Origin: Gemmatimonadales bacterium UBA2960
GTDB taxonomy: Bacteria; Gemmatimonadota; Gemmatimonadetes; Longimicrobiales; Gaopeijiaceae
DNA: 23,063 nucleotides
Reading direction: 5' to 3'
Assembly: GCA_002348465.1 (NCBI GenBank)
Contig: DEBI01000001.1
Span: 21,264 to 44,326 of the forward strand
Numbering within the stretch: the first letter of the stretch is position 1; every line of letters starts with the position of its first letter. Positions 15,723 through 23,063 of this stretch are shown piece after piece. A program made the translations under genes and the position numbers. The notes under the pieces were generated by a model. It was given only the letters and a program-made list of their open reading frames with translations. It was not told the DNA's origin and searched no databases.

Positions 15723-18167
15723 ATGAACGCTTCCGCAACATCGATGCTTTTTACAGGCTTGCTCCTGATGGGGCTGGCTGGAGACGTCGGGATAGAGACG
15801 CCAGATACCCTCTTCGTCACTGATGCGATTGAGACCCAGAGGATCGCCGACTCCAATGAGACAATCGAGCAGTACTGCACCCGTTGCCACAGTGAGCAGC
15901 GACAGCGCGGTGGCCTAGTCCTCGAAGGTTTCGATGTGGAGGACGCTACGAATCATGCCGACATCGCAGAGCGTGTGATCAAGAAGCTCAGAGCAGGAAT
16001 GATGCCCCCCTCAGGCGCACGGCGTCCAGAAGAGGCCGTCCTCGCTGAGTTAGCGGACGATCTTGAGACACGTCTAGATGACGCATGGGAAGACAACCCC
16101 GAGCCAGGCGCTCGCGTTTTCCAGAGACTCAACCAAGCTGAATACGCGGCAGCAGTCGATCACCTTCTTGGAATTCAGGTCGACGTGTCCTCGTATCTCC
16201 CGCTGGACACCAAGTCGAACAACTTCGACAACATCGCAGACGTGCAAATGCCTTCGACCACAGTTATCGAAGGATACCTCCGAGCAGCAGGACAAATTGC
16301 CCGACTCGCGTTGGGTGACCCTGAAGCCGAGATAGCTAACACGATATACCGCATGCCGCGCATCGCCGGGCAAAAGGATCAAGTTGAGGGCGCTCCGTTC
16401 GGCACGCGAGGCGGCCTCTCTGTCGTCCACAATTTCCCGGCCGACGGTAAGTACGTCTTCCACATAATGCCCTACGATGCGGTTGAAGGTGAGGTATTCG
16501 GGCGTACTTGGGGAACCGAGCAGATTGAGATTTCCATCGATGGAGAGCGTGTCGCACTCCTCGATGTTGATCGATGGATGCACTTGTCTGAGCCAACAGG
16601 GCTGAATATCCGAACTGACTCAATTCAAGTATCAGCAGGACCACACAGGGTGACAGCTGCGTTTGTCAAACAGTTTGAAGGTGAGGTCGACGATCTCATT
16701 CGTCCGATTGAGCACACTCTTGCGGACGGCCAGATCGGGATCGGCTATGGTGTAACAACCCAGCAGCACCTCCAGAGGATGACGGTCCTTGGACCCTTCG
16801 AAGTCACAGGAGTCTCCAACACACCTACCCGCAGTTTTGTCTTCTCGTGTAGACCGACCGATCCCTCGGAAGAAAGGCCGTGTGCCGAAAGCATCGTTAA
16901 ACGCCTAGCTGAACGAGCATACCGAAGAGACGTGAATCAGAGCGACGTGGACGGCATTATGCAGTTCTACGATCAAGGTTCAGAGACACGAGGATTCGAA
17001 GGAGGTGTCCGCCTTGCGCTGCAGGCCATCATGGCCAGTCCACATTTCATCTTCCGGATGGAAGAGGCTCCAGATGGAGTCAAGCCTGGCGAGATATACC
17101 AAATAGCCGACTCGGACCTCGCATCCCGGCTTTCGTTCTTCCTATGGGGTGCTCCACCGGACGAAGAACTTGTTCGGTTGGCGGACGATGGGGACCTGTC
17201 AGACGACCGCGAGCTCGAAAGACAGGTGCGCCGTATGATTTCGGATCCGAGAGCCGAGGCGCTCGCAACCAGATTTGCCGGCCAGTGGCTTCGTCTACAG
17301 GATCTAGAGAAGATCCGACCGGACGCCCTAAGCTACCCCTACTATGACCAAACCCTCGCCGATGCGATGCATCGAGAGACGGAGCTTCTCTTCGACCACA
17401 TAAGACAAGCTGATCTCCCGATCACTGACCTTCTGACGGCAAACTACACCTTTGTCAACGAACGCCTGGCCCGTCACTACGGAATACGCGGAATCCTGGG
17501 AACTGATTTCCAGAGGGTAGAATACCCGAACGATCGCCGTCGTGGCGTCCTCGGGCACGGAAGCATCCTCACGCTAACCTCGCACGCCAACCGGACCTCG
17601 CCTGTCCTGCGCGGCAAATGGGTTATGGAAGTTCTGTTGGGATCTCCGCCGCCACCGCCACCGCCCAACGTACCCGCCCTGGAAGATGGAGACGATGCAG
17701 CGGACGGCCGTTTCCTGACCGTTCGTGAGCGCATGGAAGTACATCGCGCGAATCCAGCGTGTTCTTCTTGTCATAATGTGATCGATCCGATCGGGCTGGC
17801 ATTCGAGAACTTCGATGTAACAGGAGCCTGGCGTAACCGCGACGGTGGAACTCTTGTGGACACTGAGGCGGAACTCTATGACGGATCGAAACTCACCGGA
17901 GTGTCGGGACTGCGCGATGCAATCTTGAAACGACCAGAGGTCTTCTACAGAATCTTTACCGAGAACCTCATGGCCTACGCTCTGGGTCGCAGGGTTGAGC
18001 ACTTCGATCAGCCAGCAATACGTCAGATCACACGTGAAGCCAGTGAAGAGGACTATCGACTCTCTTCGTTTATCCTGGGAGTAGTAAACTCTCCCGCTTT
18101 CTTAAGTAGCCGTGCCACTCAAGTGATGGTGGACGAACAGCCGGTCACTGAATCGACCATGCATTAA
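15723..18167 (+). CDS. secreted DUF1592-family di-haem protein (Planctomycete-type cytochrome c domains)
   Basis: This 814-residue exported protein has the domain order typical of the DUF1592 family. A haem-binding CTRCH (Cys52, Cys55, His56) lies just after a short N-terminal leader. DUF1587 follows at about 128-191, then a beta-sandwich-like region (about 240-365). DUF1595 comes at about 385-447, then DUF1592 starting at ASRLSFFLWG and DUF1588, with a second haem motif CSSCH (Cys680, Cys683, His684) and the conserved NVIDPIGLAFENFD. DUF1585 ends the protein. A run of seven prolines precedes the second haem domain, as in relatives. The family is abundant in Planctomycetes and other environmental bacteria, and its function is unknown; electron transfer or redox breakdown of polymers has been proposed. 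The DUF1552 gene starts 36 bases downstream, the classic partner, so the two are very probably co-transcribed. Confidence 0.95.
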   Translation: MNASATSMLFTGLLLMGLAGDVGIETPDTLFVTDAIETQRIADSNETIEQYCTRCHSEQRQRGGLVLEGFDVEDATNHADIAERVIKKLRAGMMPPSGARRPEEAVLAELADDLETRLDDAWEDNPEPGARVFQRLNQAEYAAAVDHLLGIQVDVSSYLPLDTKSNNFDNIADVQMPSTTVIEGYLRAAGQIARLALGDPEAEIANTIYRMPRIAGQKDQVEGAPFGTRGGLSVVHNFPADGKYVFHIMPYDAVEGEVFGRTWGTEQIEISIDGERVALLDVDRWMHLSEPTGLNIRTDSIQVSAGPHRVTAAFVKQFEGEVDDLIRPIEHTLADGQIGIGYGVTTQQHLQRMTVLGPFEVTGVSNTPTRSFVFSCRPTDPSEERPCAESIVKRLAERAYRRDVNQSDVDGIMQFYDQGSETRGFEGGVRLALQAIMASPHFIFRMEEAPDGVKPGEIYQIADSDLASRLSFFLWGAPPDEELVRLADDGDLSDDRELERQVRRMISDPRAEALATRFAGQWLRLQDLEKIRPDALSYPYYDQTLADAMHRETELLFDHIRQADLPITDLLTANYTFVNERLARHYGIRGILGTDFQRVEYPNDRRRGVLGHGSILTLTSHANRTSPVLRGKWVMEVLLGSPPPPPPPNVPALEDGDDAADGRFLTVRERMEVHRANPACSSCHNVIDPIGLAFENFDVTGAWRNRDGGTLVDTEAELYDGSKLTGVSGLRDAILKRPEVFYRIFTENLMAYALGRRVEHFDQPAIRQITREASEEDYRLSSFILGVVNSPAFLSSRATQVMVDEQPVTESTMH

Positions 18168-18203
18168 GTCAGAACAGCAACTAACCTCGAAAAGGCAACA
18201 ACG

Positions 18204-19592
18204 ATGGATTTCATCACCGGAAAACACATCTCACGCCGCACGATGCTCAAGGGCATGGGTGCCTCAATGGGGCTTCCGCTTTTGGATGCAATGGTGCCTG
18301 CAAGCCGTCCTCTCAGTGCAACGGAAGCGGGACGCTCAGCAGACAGCACACGTCTTGTCGCTATCGAGAATGTCCATGGCGCTGCCGGCTGTAACGACCT
18401 CGGTGCCTCGCTAGGGCTGTGGTCACCGAAAGAAGAGGGTAAGAACTTTGACCTATCCCTCTCGTCGATGAATCCACTAGATCCGTACAGGAAATATCTG
18501 ACCATCGTATCTGATACCGATGCTCGGATGGCAGATGCTTTCTCACCCGCAGAGATCGGCGGAGATCACTTCCGAACAGCAGCAGTGTTCCTAACGCAAG
18601 CACATCCTAAACAGACTCAAGGATCCGACGTCTTTGCAGGCCCTTCCTTTGACCAGGTCTACGCGCAAAGCATGGCTGGTGAAACGCCGATCGAGTCGAT
18701 GCAGCTGACAATTGAGCACATCGATCAGGCAGGAGGGTGCGCATACGGGTACTCTTGCGTCTACACCGACACTATTTCATGGGCATCCCCGACTCAGCCG
18801 CTGCCGATGATCCGTGATCCACGAGCGGTCTTCGAACAGCTCTTTGGGGCTGGTGGTACTCCGGAGCAGCGCGCAGAACGCTTGGCGACGGATCGTTCGA
18901 TCCTCGACTGGGTCATGGGTGAGATGTCGGGCCTGCGTCGTGATCTCGGAGCAGCTGATCAGCATCGACTAGATCTCTACACGACTAACATTCGAGAACT
19001 CGAGCAGCGTATACAGCGCATCGAAGCGCAAAACATGTCCGGACAGGAGCGTCAAATCCCAGAAGCTCCGGTTGGAGTTCCTGACGACTTTGCCGAACAC
19101 ATGCGCCTCATGTTCGATCTTCAGGTGCTAGCGTTCATGTCCGATACAACCCGGGTCTTCTCGCTAAAAGTCGGCCGTGACGCTTCACCACGTGTCTATC
19201 TTGAGTCTGGATCTGACACACCGTACCATGCGGCGTCCCATCACGGCGGACGTGAAGAACGAGTGCGAGACTTCGCAAAAATCAACACGTATCACGTGTC
19301 GATGCTTCCCTACTTCCTCGACAAGCTGGCTGCAGTTTCAGAGGGCGACAGTACTCTTCTAGACAAAACGATGGTTATGTATGGATCGGCAATGGCTGAC
19401 TCGAACCTACACAACCATATACGCTGTCCTCTATTCATGGTGGGTGGGGCCAACGGTATACTCGAAGGTGAGAACCACATACGTGCCGCCCAAGGGACAC
19501 CAATGGCTAATGTCTTCCTATCTCTGCTTCACAAGATGGGAGTAAACGATCTCGAGTCCTTCGGAAATAGTACCGGCACATTCGCGATCTAA
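18204..19592 (+). CDS. DUF1552 protein with Tat-type leader
   Basis: The 462-residue protein begins with a twin-arginine leader: SRRTMLKGM (Ser10, Arg11, Arg12, Lys16), then a hydrophobic segment ending near residue 35. This predicts export in folded form by the Tat system. The rest matches DUF1552 proteins, including HGAAGCNDLG, a GGDHFRTAAVFLT segment, TNIRELEQRIQRIE, a SHHGG segment near residue 344 and VMYGSAMADSNLHNH. The family is of unknown function, is related in overall pattern to DUF1501/sulfatase-like exported proteins, and almost always neighbours DUF1592 genes. It lies between the DUF1592 gene (36-base gap) and the ankyrin gene (40-base gap), with no terminator on either side. 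A short A-rich AAAGG precedes the start. The Tat leader suggests that a cofactor or partner is bound before export (inference). Confidence 0.94.
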   Translation: MDFITGKHISRRTMLKGMGASMGLPLLDAMVPASRPLSATEAGRSADSTRLVAIENVHGAAGCNDLGASLGLWSPKEEGKNFDLSLSSMNPLDPYRKYLTIVSDTDARMADAFSPAEIGGDHFRTAAVFLTQAHPKQTQGSDVFAGPSFDQVYAQSMAGETPIESMQLTIEHIDQAGGCAYGYSCVYTDTISWASPTQPLPMIRDPRAVFEQLFGAGGTPEQRAERLATDRSILDWVMGEMSGLRRDLGAADQHRLDLYTTNIRELEQRIQRIEAQNMSGQERQIPEAPVGVPDDFAEHMRLMFDLQVLAFMSDTTRVFSLKVGRDASPRVYLESGSDTPYHAASHHGGREERVRDFAKINTYHVSMLPYFLDKLAAVSEGDSTLLDKTMVMYGSAMADSNLHNHIRCPLFMVGGANGILEGENHIRAAQGTPMANVFLSLLHKMGVNDLESFGNSTGTFAI

Positions 19593-19632
19593 GGTCGAAC
19601 TGGCTAGAAAGTGAGACTTCTCGGAGAAAAAC

Positions 19633-21534
19633 ATGCTTAAGCGAAACTCTGCCATTAAGCGGCTGACATCGATCCTAGGTGTGAGCCTCTTACTGACTGG
19701 AGCGACCCAACCCAAAGAGTCGCCCGTAGCTGACGCCGCTCAAACGGGTGACATCGCTGAGGTCAGGACACTTCTTCAGCAGGGTGCAGACGTCAACGCC
19801 GCTCAAACCGATGGCCTTACAGCCCTTCACTGGGCGGCCATGAACAACCACGGCGAGATCGTCGATGTTCTGCTGTATGCTGGCGCAACTGTCAAGCCGC
19901 TAACGCGGGTTGGAGGCTATACTCCGCTTCACCTCGCAGCGAGATCAGGTCATGCCGAAATCGTCACGAAGTTGACTTCGGCAGGAGCAGACCCAGACGA
20001 ATGGACAACGACCGGGGTAACAGCCATACACTTCGCTGCTCAAGCGAACTCAGCGGAGACGATAAGAGCTCTAGCAGAGGCAGGAGCGAATCTTGACGCT
20101 CCGGACGAATTCCAAAACCGGACGCCTCTCGTTTTTGCATCAGCGAGAAATTCGACAGACGCGCTGATCACACTCCTAGAACTGGGTGCGGACCCCTCAG
20201 TTCAAACTGCACTGAAAGATTATACGACGCTGAATGCTAACGACCGTGACGACCGCGCCCACCGGGCCCGGGTTCGAGCGGCGGAGGCCGGAGAGGAAGT
20301 CGTCCAAAACGACAATGCAGACCGCTTCGCCCAACTCCAGAGGCAGCAGCAGACACCTCCTGACTCGTCACAGTCGGCAGAAGAAGACGAAGAAGACTTA
20401 GAGTGGGACGAAGACCTCGAAGACCAGTCACTCAATGAAGACAAAGAGGAACAGGAGGACGAAACACCTGCCGAGCCTCCCATTAGAGCACTGTCGTCTG
20501 CTGAGCAAATAGGCGTTCAAGGTGGGCTTACCCCCCTGCACTACGCAGCCCGGCAAGGACATCTTGAGTCCGCAGAGATCCTACTCGACCATGGAGCAGA
20601 CATTGATCAGGTGACAGGTGGCGACCTGACAAGCCCACTGCTAATCGCTGTCATCAACGGCAACTACGATCTCGCCAAAATGCTCGTCGAGCGTGGCGCA
20701 GACGTCAATCTCGTCAGCGACGACGGGGTCGGTCCTCTTTTTGCAACATTGAACATCGAGTGGTCCCTGAGGACATGGTACCCACAACCACAAATGTACC
20801 ACACTCAGGCGACGTCATATCTGGATCTGATTGAAGTCCTCCTAGAAGCCGGAGCAGACCCGAACGCCCAGACGAGTACTCACGTCTGGTACGCAGCATA
20901 CAACGCTGGACGGATGGGCGTCGACTTCACAGGAGCGACGCCATTTTGGCGCGCCGCCTATGCAACTGATGTCACTGCAATGCGCCTTCTGCATTCCTAC
21001 GGAGCAAACCCAGACATCTGGACGACAAAACTTCCAAGTCGGCGCAGAAATTTCGACGCGGGGAATCCAGGAGCTCGAACCGATAATATTGACGCGGAAA
21101 AGGAACTGGATCCATCAGGTCTTCCGGAGGTTCCAGTAGGTGGCCCCGCCGTCCATCCGATCCATGCCGCTTCAGGTGTGGGCTTTGGCACTTCTCGCGT
21201 TGCGCAGCAGCACCGTAGTGTCCCAGATGGCTGGCTACCAGCGATGAAGTACTTCGTAGAAGAACTCGGAGTAGATCCAAACCTGCGCGACATGGATGGG
21301 TTCACACCCGTTCATCACTCGGCAGCTCGTGGAGACAACGAAACAATCGCCTACTTGGTTGAGCAGGGCGCGGACGTGACCTTGATAAGCCGTCGAGGCC
21401 AAACCACGGCAGACATGGCGAACAGTCCCGAGCAACGGGCACAGCCACAACCGGTAACAGTAGCCCTTCTCGAAAAGCTAGGATCTCTCAACAACCACAA
21501 CTGTCAGTCCTGCGGGACAGGCCGAAATCAGTAA
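19633..21534 (+). CDS. exported ankyrin-repeat protein with acidic linker and C-terminal CxxC
   Basis: The 633-residue protein has a probable signal peptide (about residues 1-24). Two blocks of ankyrin repeats follow. Block one covers about 31-195 with roughly five repeats (for example TALHWAAMNNHGEIVDVLL and TPLHLAARSGHAEIVTKL). Block two covers about 298-590 with roughly five, partly degenerate repeats (TPLHYAARQGHLESAEILL and TPVHHSAARGDNETIAYLV among them). They are joined by a charged linker; residues 249-278 are mostly Asp and Glu. The tail carries NHNCQSCG (Cys624, Cys627), which lacks the His needed for a c-type haem motif. Ankyrin repeats bind other proteins, so this may be a periplasmic scaffold for the two upstream gene products (inference from the operon). 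The Shine-Dalgarno site GGAG lies 6 bases before the ATG. Confidence 0.93.
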   Translation: MLKRNSAIKRLTSILGVSLLLTGATQPKESPVADAAQTGDIAEVRTLLQQGADVNAAQTDGLTALHWAAMNNHGEIVDVLLYAGATVKPLTRVGGYTPLHLAARSGHAEIVTKLTSAGADPDEWTTTGVTAIHFAAQANSAETIRALAEAGANLDAPDEFQNRTPLVFASARNSTDALITLLELGADPSVQTALKDYTTLNANDRDDRAHRARVRAAEAGEEVVQNDNADRFAQLQRQQQTPPDSSQSAEEDEEDLEWDEDLEDQSLNEDKEEQEDETPAEPPIRALSSAEQIGVQGGLTPLHYAARQGHLESAEILLDHGADIDQVTGGDLTSPLLIAVINGNYDLAKMLVERGADVNLVSDDGVGPLFATLNIEWSLRTWYPQPQMYHTQATSYLDLIEVLLEAGADPNAQTSTHVWYAAYNAGRMGVDFTGATPFWRAAYATDVTAMRLLHSYGANPDIWTTKLPSRRRNFDAGNPGARTDNIDAEKELDPSGLPEVPVGGPAVHPIHAASGVGFGTSRVAQQHRSVPDGWLPAMKYFVEELGVDPNLRDMDGFTPVHHSAARGDNETIAYLVEQGADVTLISRRGQTTADMANSPEQRAQPQPVTVALLEKLGSLNNHNCQSCGTGRNQ

Positions 21535-21562
21535 GCGCTACTGCGCAGACCGGAGTTATCGA

Positions 21563-22084
21563 ATGAAGCGAACTCTTGCGCTCACCGCGGTCCTAGCCTT
21601 CTTGGCGATACCTTTTGCCGTTGAAGCGCAGGACACCGAATGGAATCGATACACCCTGGAAGATCTCGAAGGCGTATTCATCCGTCTTGAGTCTAACGAT
21701 GCTTGCAACATGGCAGGTGTGACGCCAGCTGCATACGAAGCCGACGTGTCTCTTAAGTTGACCGAATCCGAGGTTGGCGTTCTTACCCAAGAAGAGATGC
21801 TTGCGAACCCAGCTATGCCGGAACTACGTGTAACGCTCGAGTGCGCATCCGGCTTGGGTGGGGCAATCGCCTATTCCGTAGCCCTCAGAGTGCAGCAGTC
21901 GGCTCAGATGCTTAGAGACACCCAAATAACTCTCCCTGAAGCTGTGACTTGGTTCCATACAGCTGTGGGTATGAGCTCCGGGGATAGTGCCGTCGATTCC
22001 ATCGGATCTTCTCTCATGACAAGTATCGACGTCTTCGTGGAAGCTTGGTCAGCCATTCACGCAGAAGATGAGGGTTACCTCTAG
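21563..22084 (+). CDS. small secreted protein of unknown function
   Basis: I do not recognise a family for this 173-residue protein. A clear signal peptide (residues 1-22) is cleaved near FAVEAQD. The mature part is acidic, with a predicted helix-rich C-terminal half (about 100-170). It has only two cysteines (Cys48 in NDACNM and Cys94 in LECASG), which could form one disulfide. A good Shine-Dalgarno site (GGAG, 7 bases from the ATG) and the 28-base gap to the ankyrin gene make it the last member of the operon. It ends 25 bases before a strong terminator. Its role is unknown; being co-transcribed with DUF1592, DUF1552 and ankyrin genes suggests that it acts with them. Confidence 0.85.
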   Translation: MKRTLALTAVLAFLAIPFAVEAQDTEWNRYTLEDLEGVFIRLESNDACNMAGVTPAAYEADVSLKLTESEVGVLTQEEMLANPAMPELRVTLECASGLGGAIAYSVALRVQQSAQMLRDTQITLPEAVTWFHTAVGMSSGDSAVDSIGSSLMTSIDVFVEAWSAIHAEDEGYL

Positions 22085-22109
22085 GTCGATCTCATAACAC
22101 GAAATTTCT

Positions 22110-22151
22110 AGGCGGATAGGTCTCAGCGACCTATCCGCCTTTCTTTTTCTT
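22110..22151 (+). terminator. strong rho-independent terminator closing the DUF1592 operon
   Basis: A perfect 13-bp stem pairs AGGCGGATAGGTC (22110-22122) with GACCTATCCGCCT (22128-22140) around a 5-base loop TCAGC. The T-rich run TTCTTTTTCTT follows. This marks the end of the four-gene unit that starts at 15723. Confidence 0.95.
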
Positions 22152-22159
22152 ACATCGAC

Positions 22160-22187
22160 TTGCACAACGCCAACTTCGAGGCACAAT
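22160..22187 (+). promoter_or_regulatory. candidate sigma70-like promoter for the DUF1028 gene
   Basis: TTGCAC (22160-22165) and CACAAT (22182-22187) are separated by 16 bases, a possible weak -35/-10 pair. It sits directly after the terminator and 29 bases before the gene start, where a promoter is needed. The match to consensus is only partial. Confidence 0.3.
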
Positions 22188-22205
22188 CTTCTTCCGACTT
22201 CACCT

Positions 22206-22211
22206 TAGGAG
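22206..22211 (+). promoter_or_regulatory. Shine-Dalgarno site fixing the DUF1028 gene start
   Basis: TAGGAG lies 5 bases before the ATG at 22217. It supports this start over the in-frame TTG at 22160. Confidence 0.7.
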
Positions 22212-22216
22212 ATCCC

Positions 22217-23059
22217 ATGCGCCGTCTGCTACTAACCTCGACCTTTACCCTCTTCACAGTAATAGCGTCACTCGCAGCCACTGCAACGGATGCCTCAGCA
22301 ACTTGGTCCGTGATCGCTATCGACTTAGATACAGGTCGTGTCGTTGTCTCGTCTGCGACCTGCGTGGCTCAGGGGCGCTTTGCAGGATTCCCCGCACTGG
22401 GACTGATGGACATCCAAGCCATCGTCGTTCCAGGGATCGGAATCGCAGCAGCCCAAGCTGGTGTCGATAACACTCGCGAGAACCAAAACCTAATATACGA
22501 GCAACTTAAGCTCGGGACCGACCCTCAGCTGATTCTCGATATGCTTAGCGAGGATCCAAGTATAGAGCGTCGACAATTCGGTATTATCGACAACCAAGGG
22601 CGTTCTGTCGGTTTTTCGGGTGAGGACAACGGAAAAGCCTCAAGTTCGATACAAGGCCAAGTTCCCGGAACGCGGATCTTCTACTCGGTGCAAGGCAATA
22701 TCCTAGCCTCGGACCAAGTCGTGACCGATGCGGCTTATGCGCTTGAGGAGACCGATGGCGACATCATCGACAAGGTGATGGCCGCCATGGAAGCCGCCGA
22801 CGAGGCGGGTGGCGATAGACGTTGCACGTGTGAAACTGAGCCTGTACCTGATGCCTCCTGCCACAGTCGTAACGCGCACGTTGCCTACATTCTGGCTTCA
22901 GATCCTGACGATGCGGAGGGCAGCTCGTTCAACAACGGTGACTACTTTATGTACATCGACGTGACTGACGAGAACATAAAGACAAGCGAAAATGGGAACC
23001 CGGTCATCACTCTTCGAATGAGATATGACGCTTGGAAAGAAGCAAATTCGTCAGAGTAA
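22217..23059 (+). CDS. secreted DUF1028 protein
   Basis: The protein has 280 residues. A signal peptide (about residues 1-28) ends in DASA, so cleavage would leave Thr29 of TWSVIAIDLDTG at the mature N-terminus. The rest fits DUF1028: VVVSSATCVAQG, GIGIAAAQAGVDN, RRQFGIIDNQGRSVGFSG, SVQGNILAS, a long helix with AADEAGGDRRCTC, and a C-terminal strand region. The family is of unknown biochemical function; its fold is thought to resemble N-terminal nucleophile hydrolases. If so, an N-terminal Thr would be a natural nucleophile, but that is inference. The start at 22217 is chosen from a very good Shine-Dalgarno site and the signal peptide. A strong terminator lies upstream, so the gene has its own promoter. 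It ends four bases before the window edge with a normal stop. Confidence 0.93.
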   Translation: MRRLLLTSTFTLFTVIASLAATATDASATWSVIAIDLDTGRVVVSSATCVAQGRFAGFPALGLMDIQAIVVPGIGIAAAQAGVDNTRENQNLIYEQLKLGTDPQLILDMLSEDPSIERRQFGIIDNQGRSVGFSGEDNGKASSSIQGQVPGTRIFYSVQGNILASDQVVTDAAYALEETDGDIIDKVMAAMEAADEAGGDRRCTCETEPVPDASCHSRNAHVAYILASDPDDAEGSSFNNGDYFMYIDVTDENIKTSENGNPVITLRMRYDAWKEANSSE

Positions 23060-23063
23060 GCTC

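Noticed and set aside
20220..20483. Minus-strand open frame rich in serine opposite the ankyrin gene
   Set aside because: It is the complement of the acidic linker (GAA/GAC codons read as TTC/GTC and shifted to serine codons). It has no credible start signal and lies wholly inside a well-supported gene.

Overview
The window holds thirteen protein-coding genes, all on the + strand and tightly packed. I found no RNA genes, insertion sequences or CRISPR array. No gap between genes exceeds about 210 bases. Base composition is moderate, a little over 50 % GC by eye. The gene families are secreted S9 peptidases, a DUF5117-type metalloprotease, a DUF1592/DUF1552 pair, an ankyrin protein and DUF1028. 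Together they resemble marine or free-living Gemmatimonadota, with Acidobacteriota or a related Gram-negative lineage as alternatives. This is inferred from gene content only. A Gram-negative envelope fits the many N-terminal signal peptides, a Tat-type leader and a lipobox.

Layout. (1) 1-5869: a 5'-truncated S9 peptidase, a strong terminator, a secreted serine beta-lactamase-fold hydrolase and a second S9 peptidase with PD40/WD40-like repeats. (2) 5960-7857: nadA and nadC, the only clearly cytoplasmic genes, for NAD biosynthesis from iminoaspartate. nadC has no ATG, GTG or TTG start codon in the usable part of its frame. (3) 7949-12223: a very large secreted M14-type zinc carboxypeptidase-like protein whose N-terminal half contains two similar domains. 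(4) 12319-12768: a small DUF4399-like lipoprotein, followed by an unusually long perfect hairpin. (5) 12945-15515: a secreted metzincin-like metalloprotease (DUF5118/DUF5117/DUF4953). (6) 15723-22084: an apparent four-gene operon with short gaps (DUF1592-family di-haem protein, Tat-exported DUF1552 protein, exported ankyrin-repeat protein, small unknown secreted protein), closed by an excellent rho-independent terminator at 22110-22151. (7) 22217-23059: a secreted DUF1028 protein.

How the genes fit together. Four peptidases plus a serine hydrolase, all exported, point to external or periplasmic breakdown of peptides. The DUF1592/DUF1552 pair with the ankyrin protein looks like a separate envelope module that includes c-type haem. 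Its function is not established. Several gene starts are set here by signal peptides, Shine-Dalgarno sites and a terminator, and they differ from the longest open frames. The features most worth a second look are the nadC start, the DUF1592-DUF1552-ankyrin operon with its uncharacterised fourth gene, and the domain duplication in the large M14 protein. I did not find a feature that clearly proves a new type of system.
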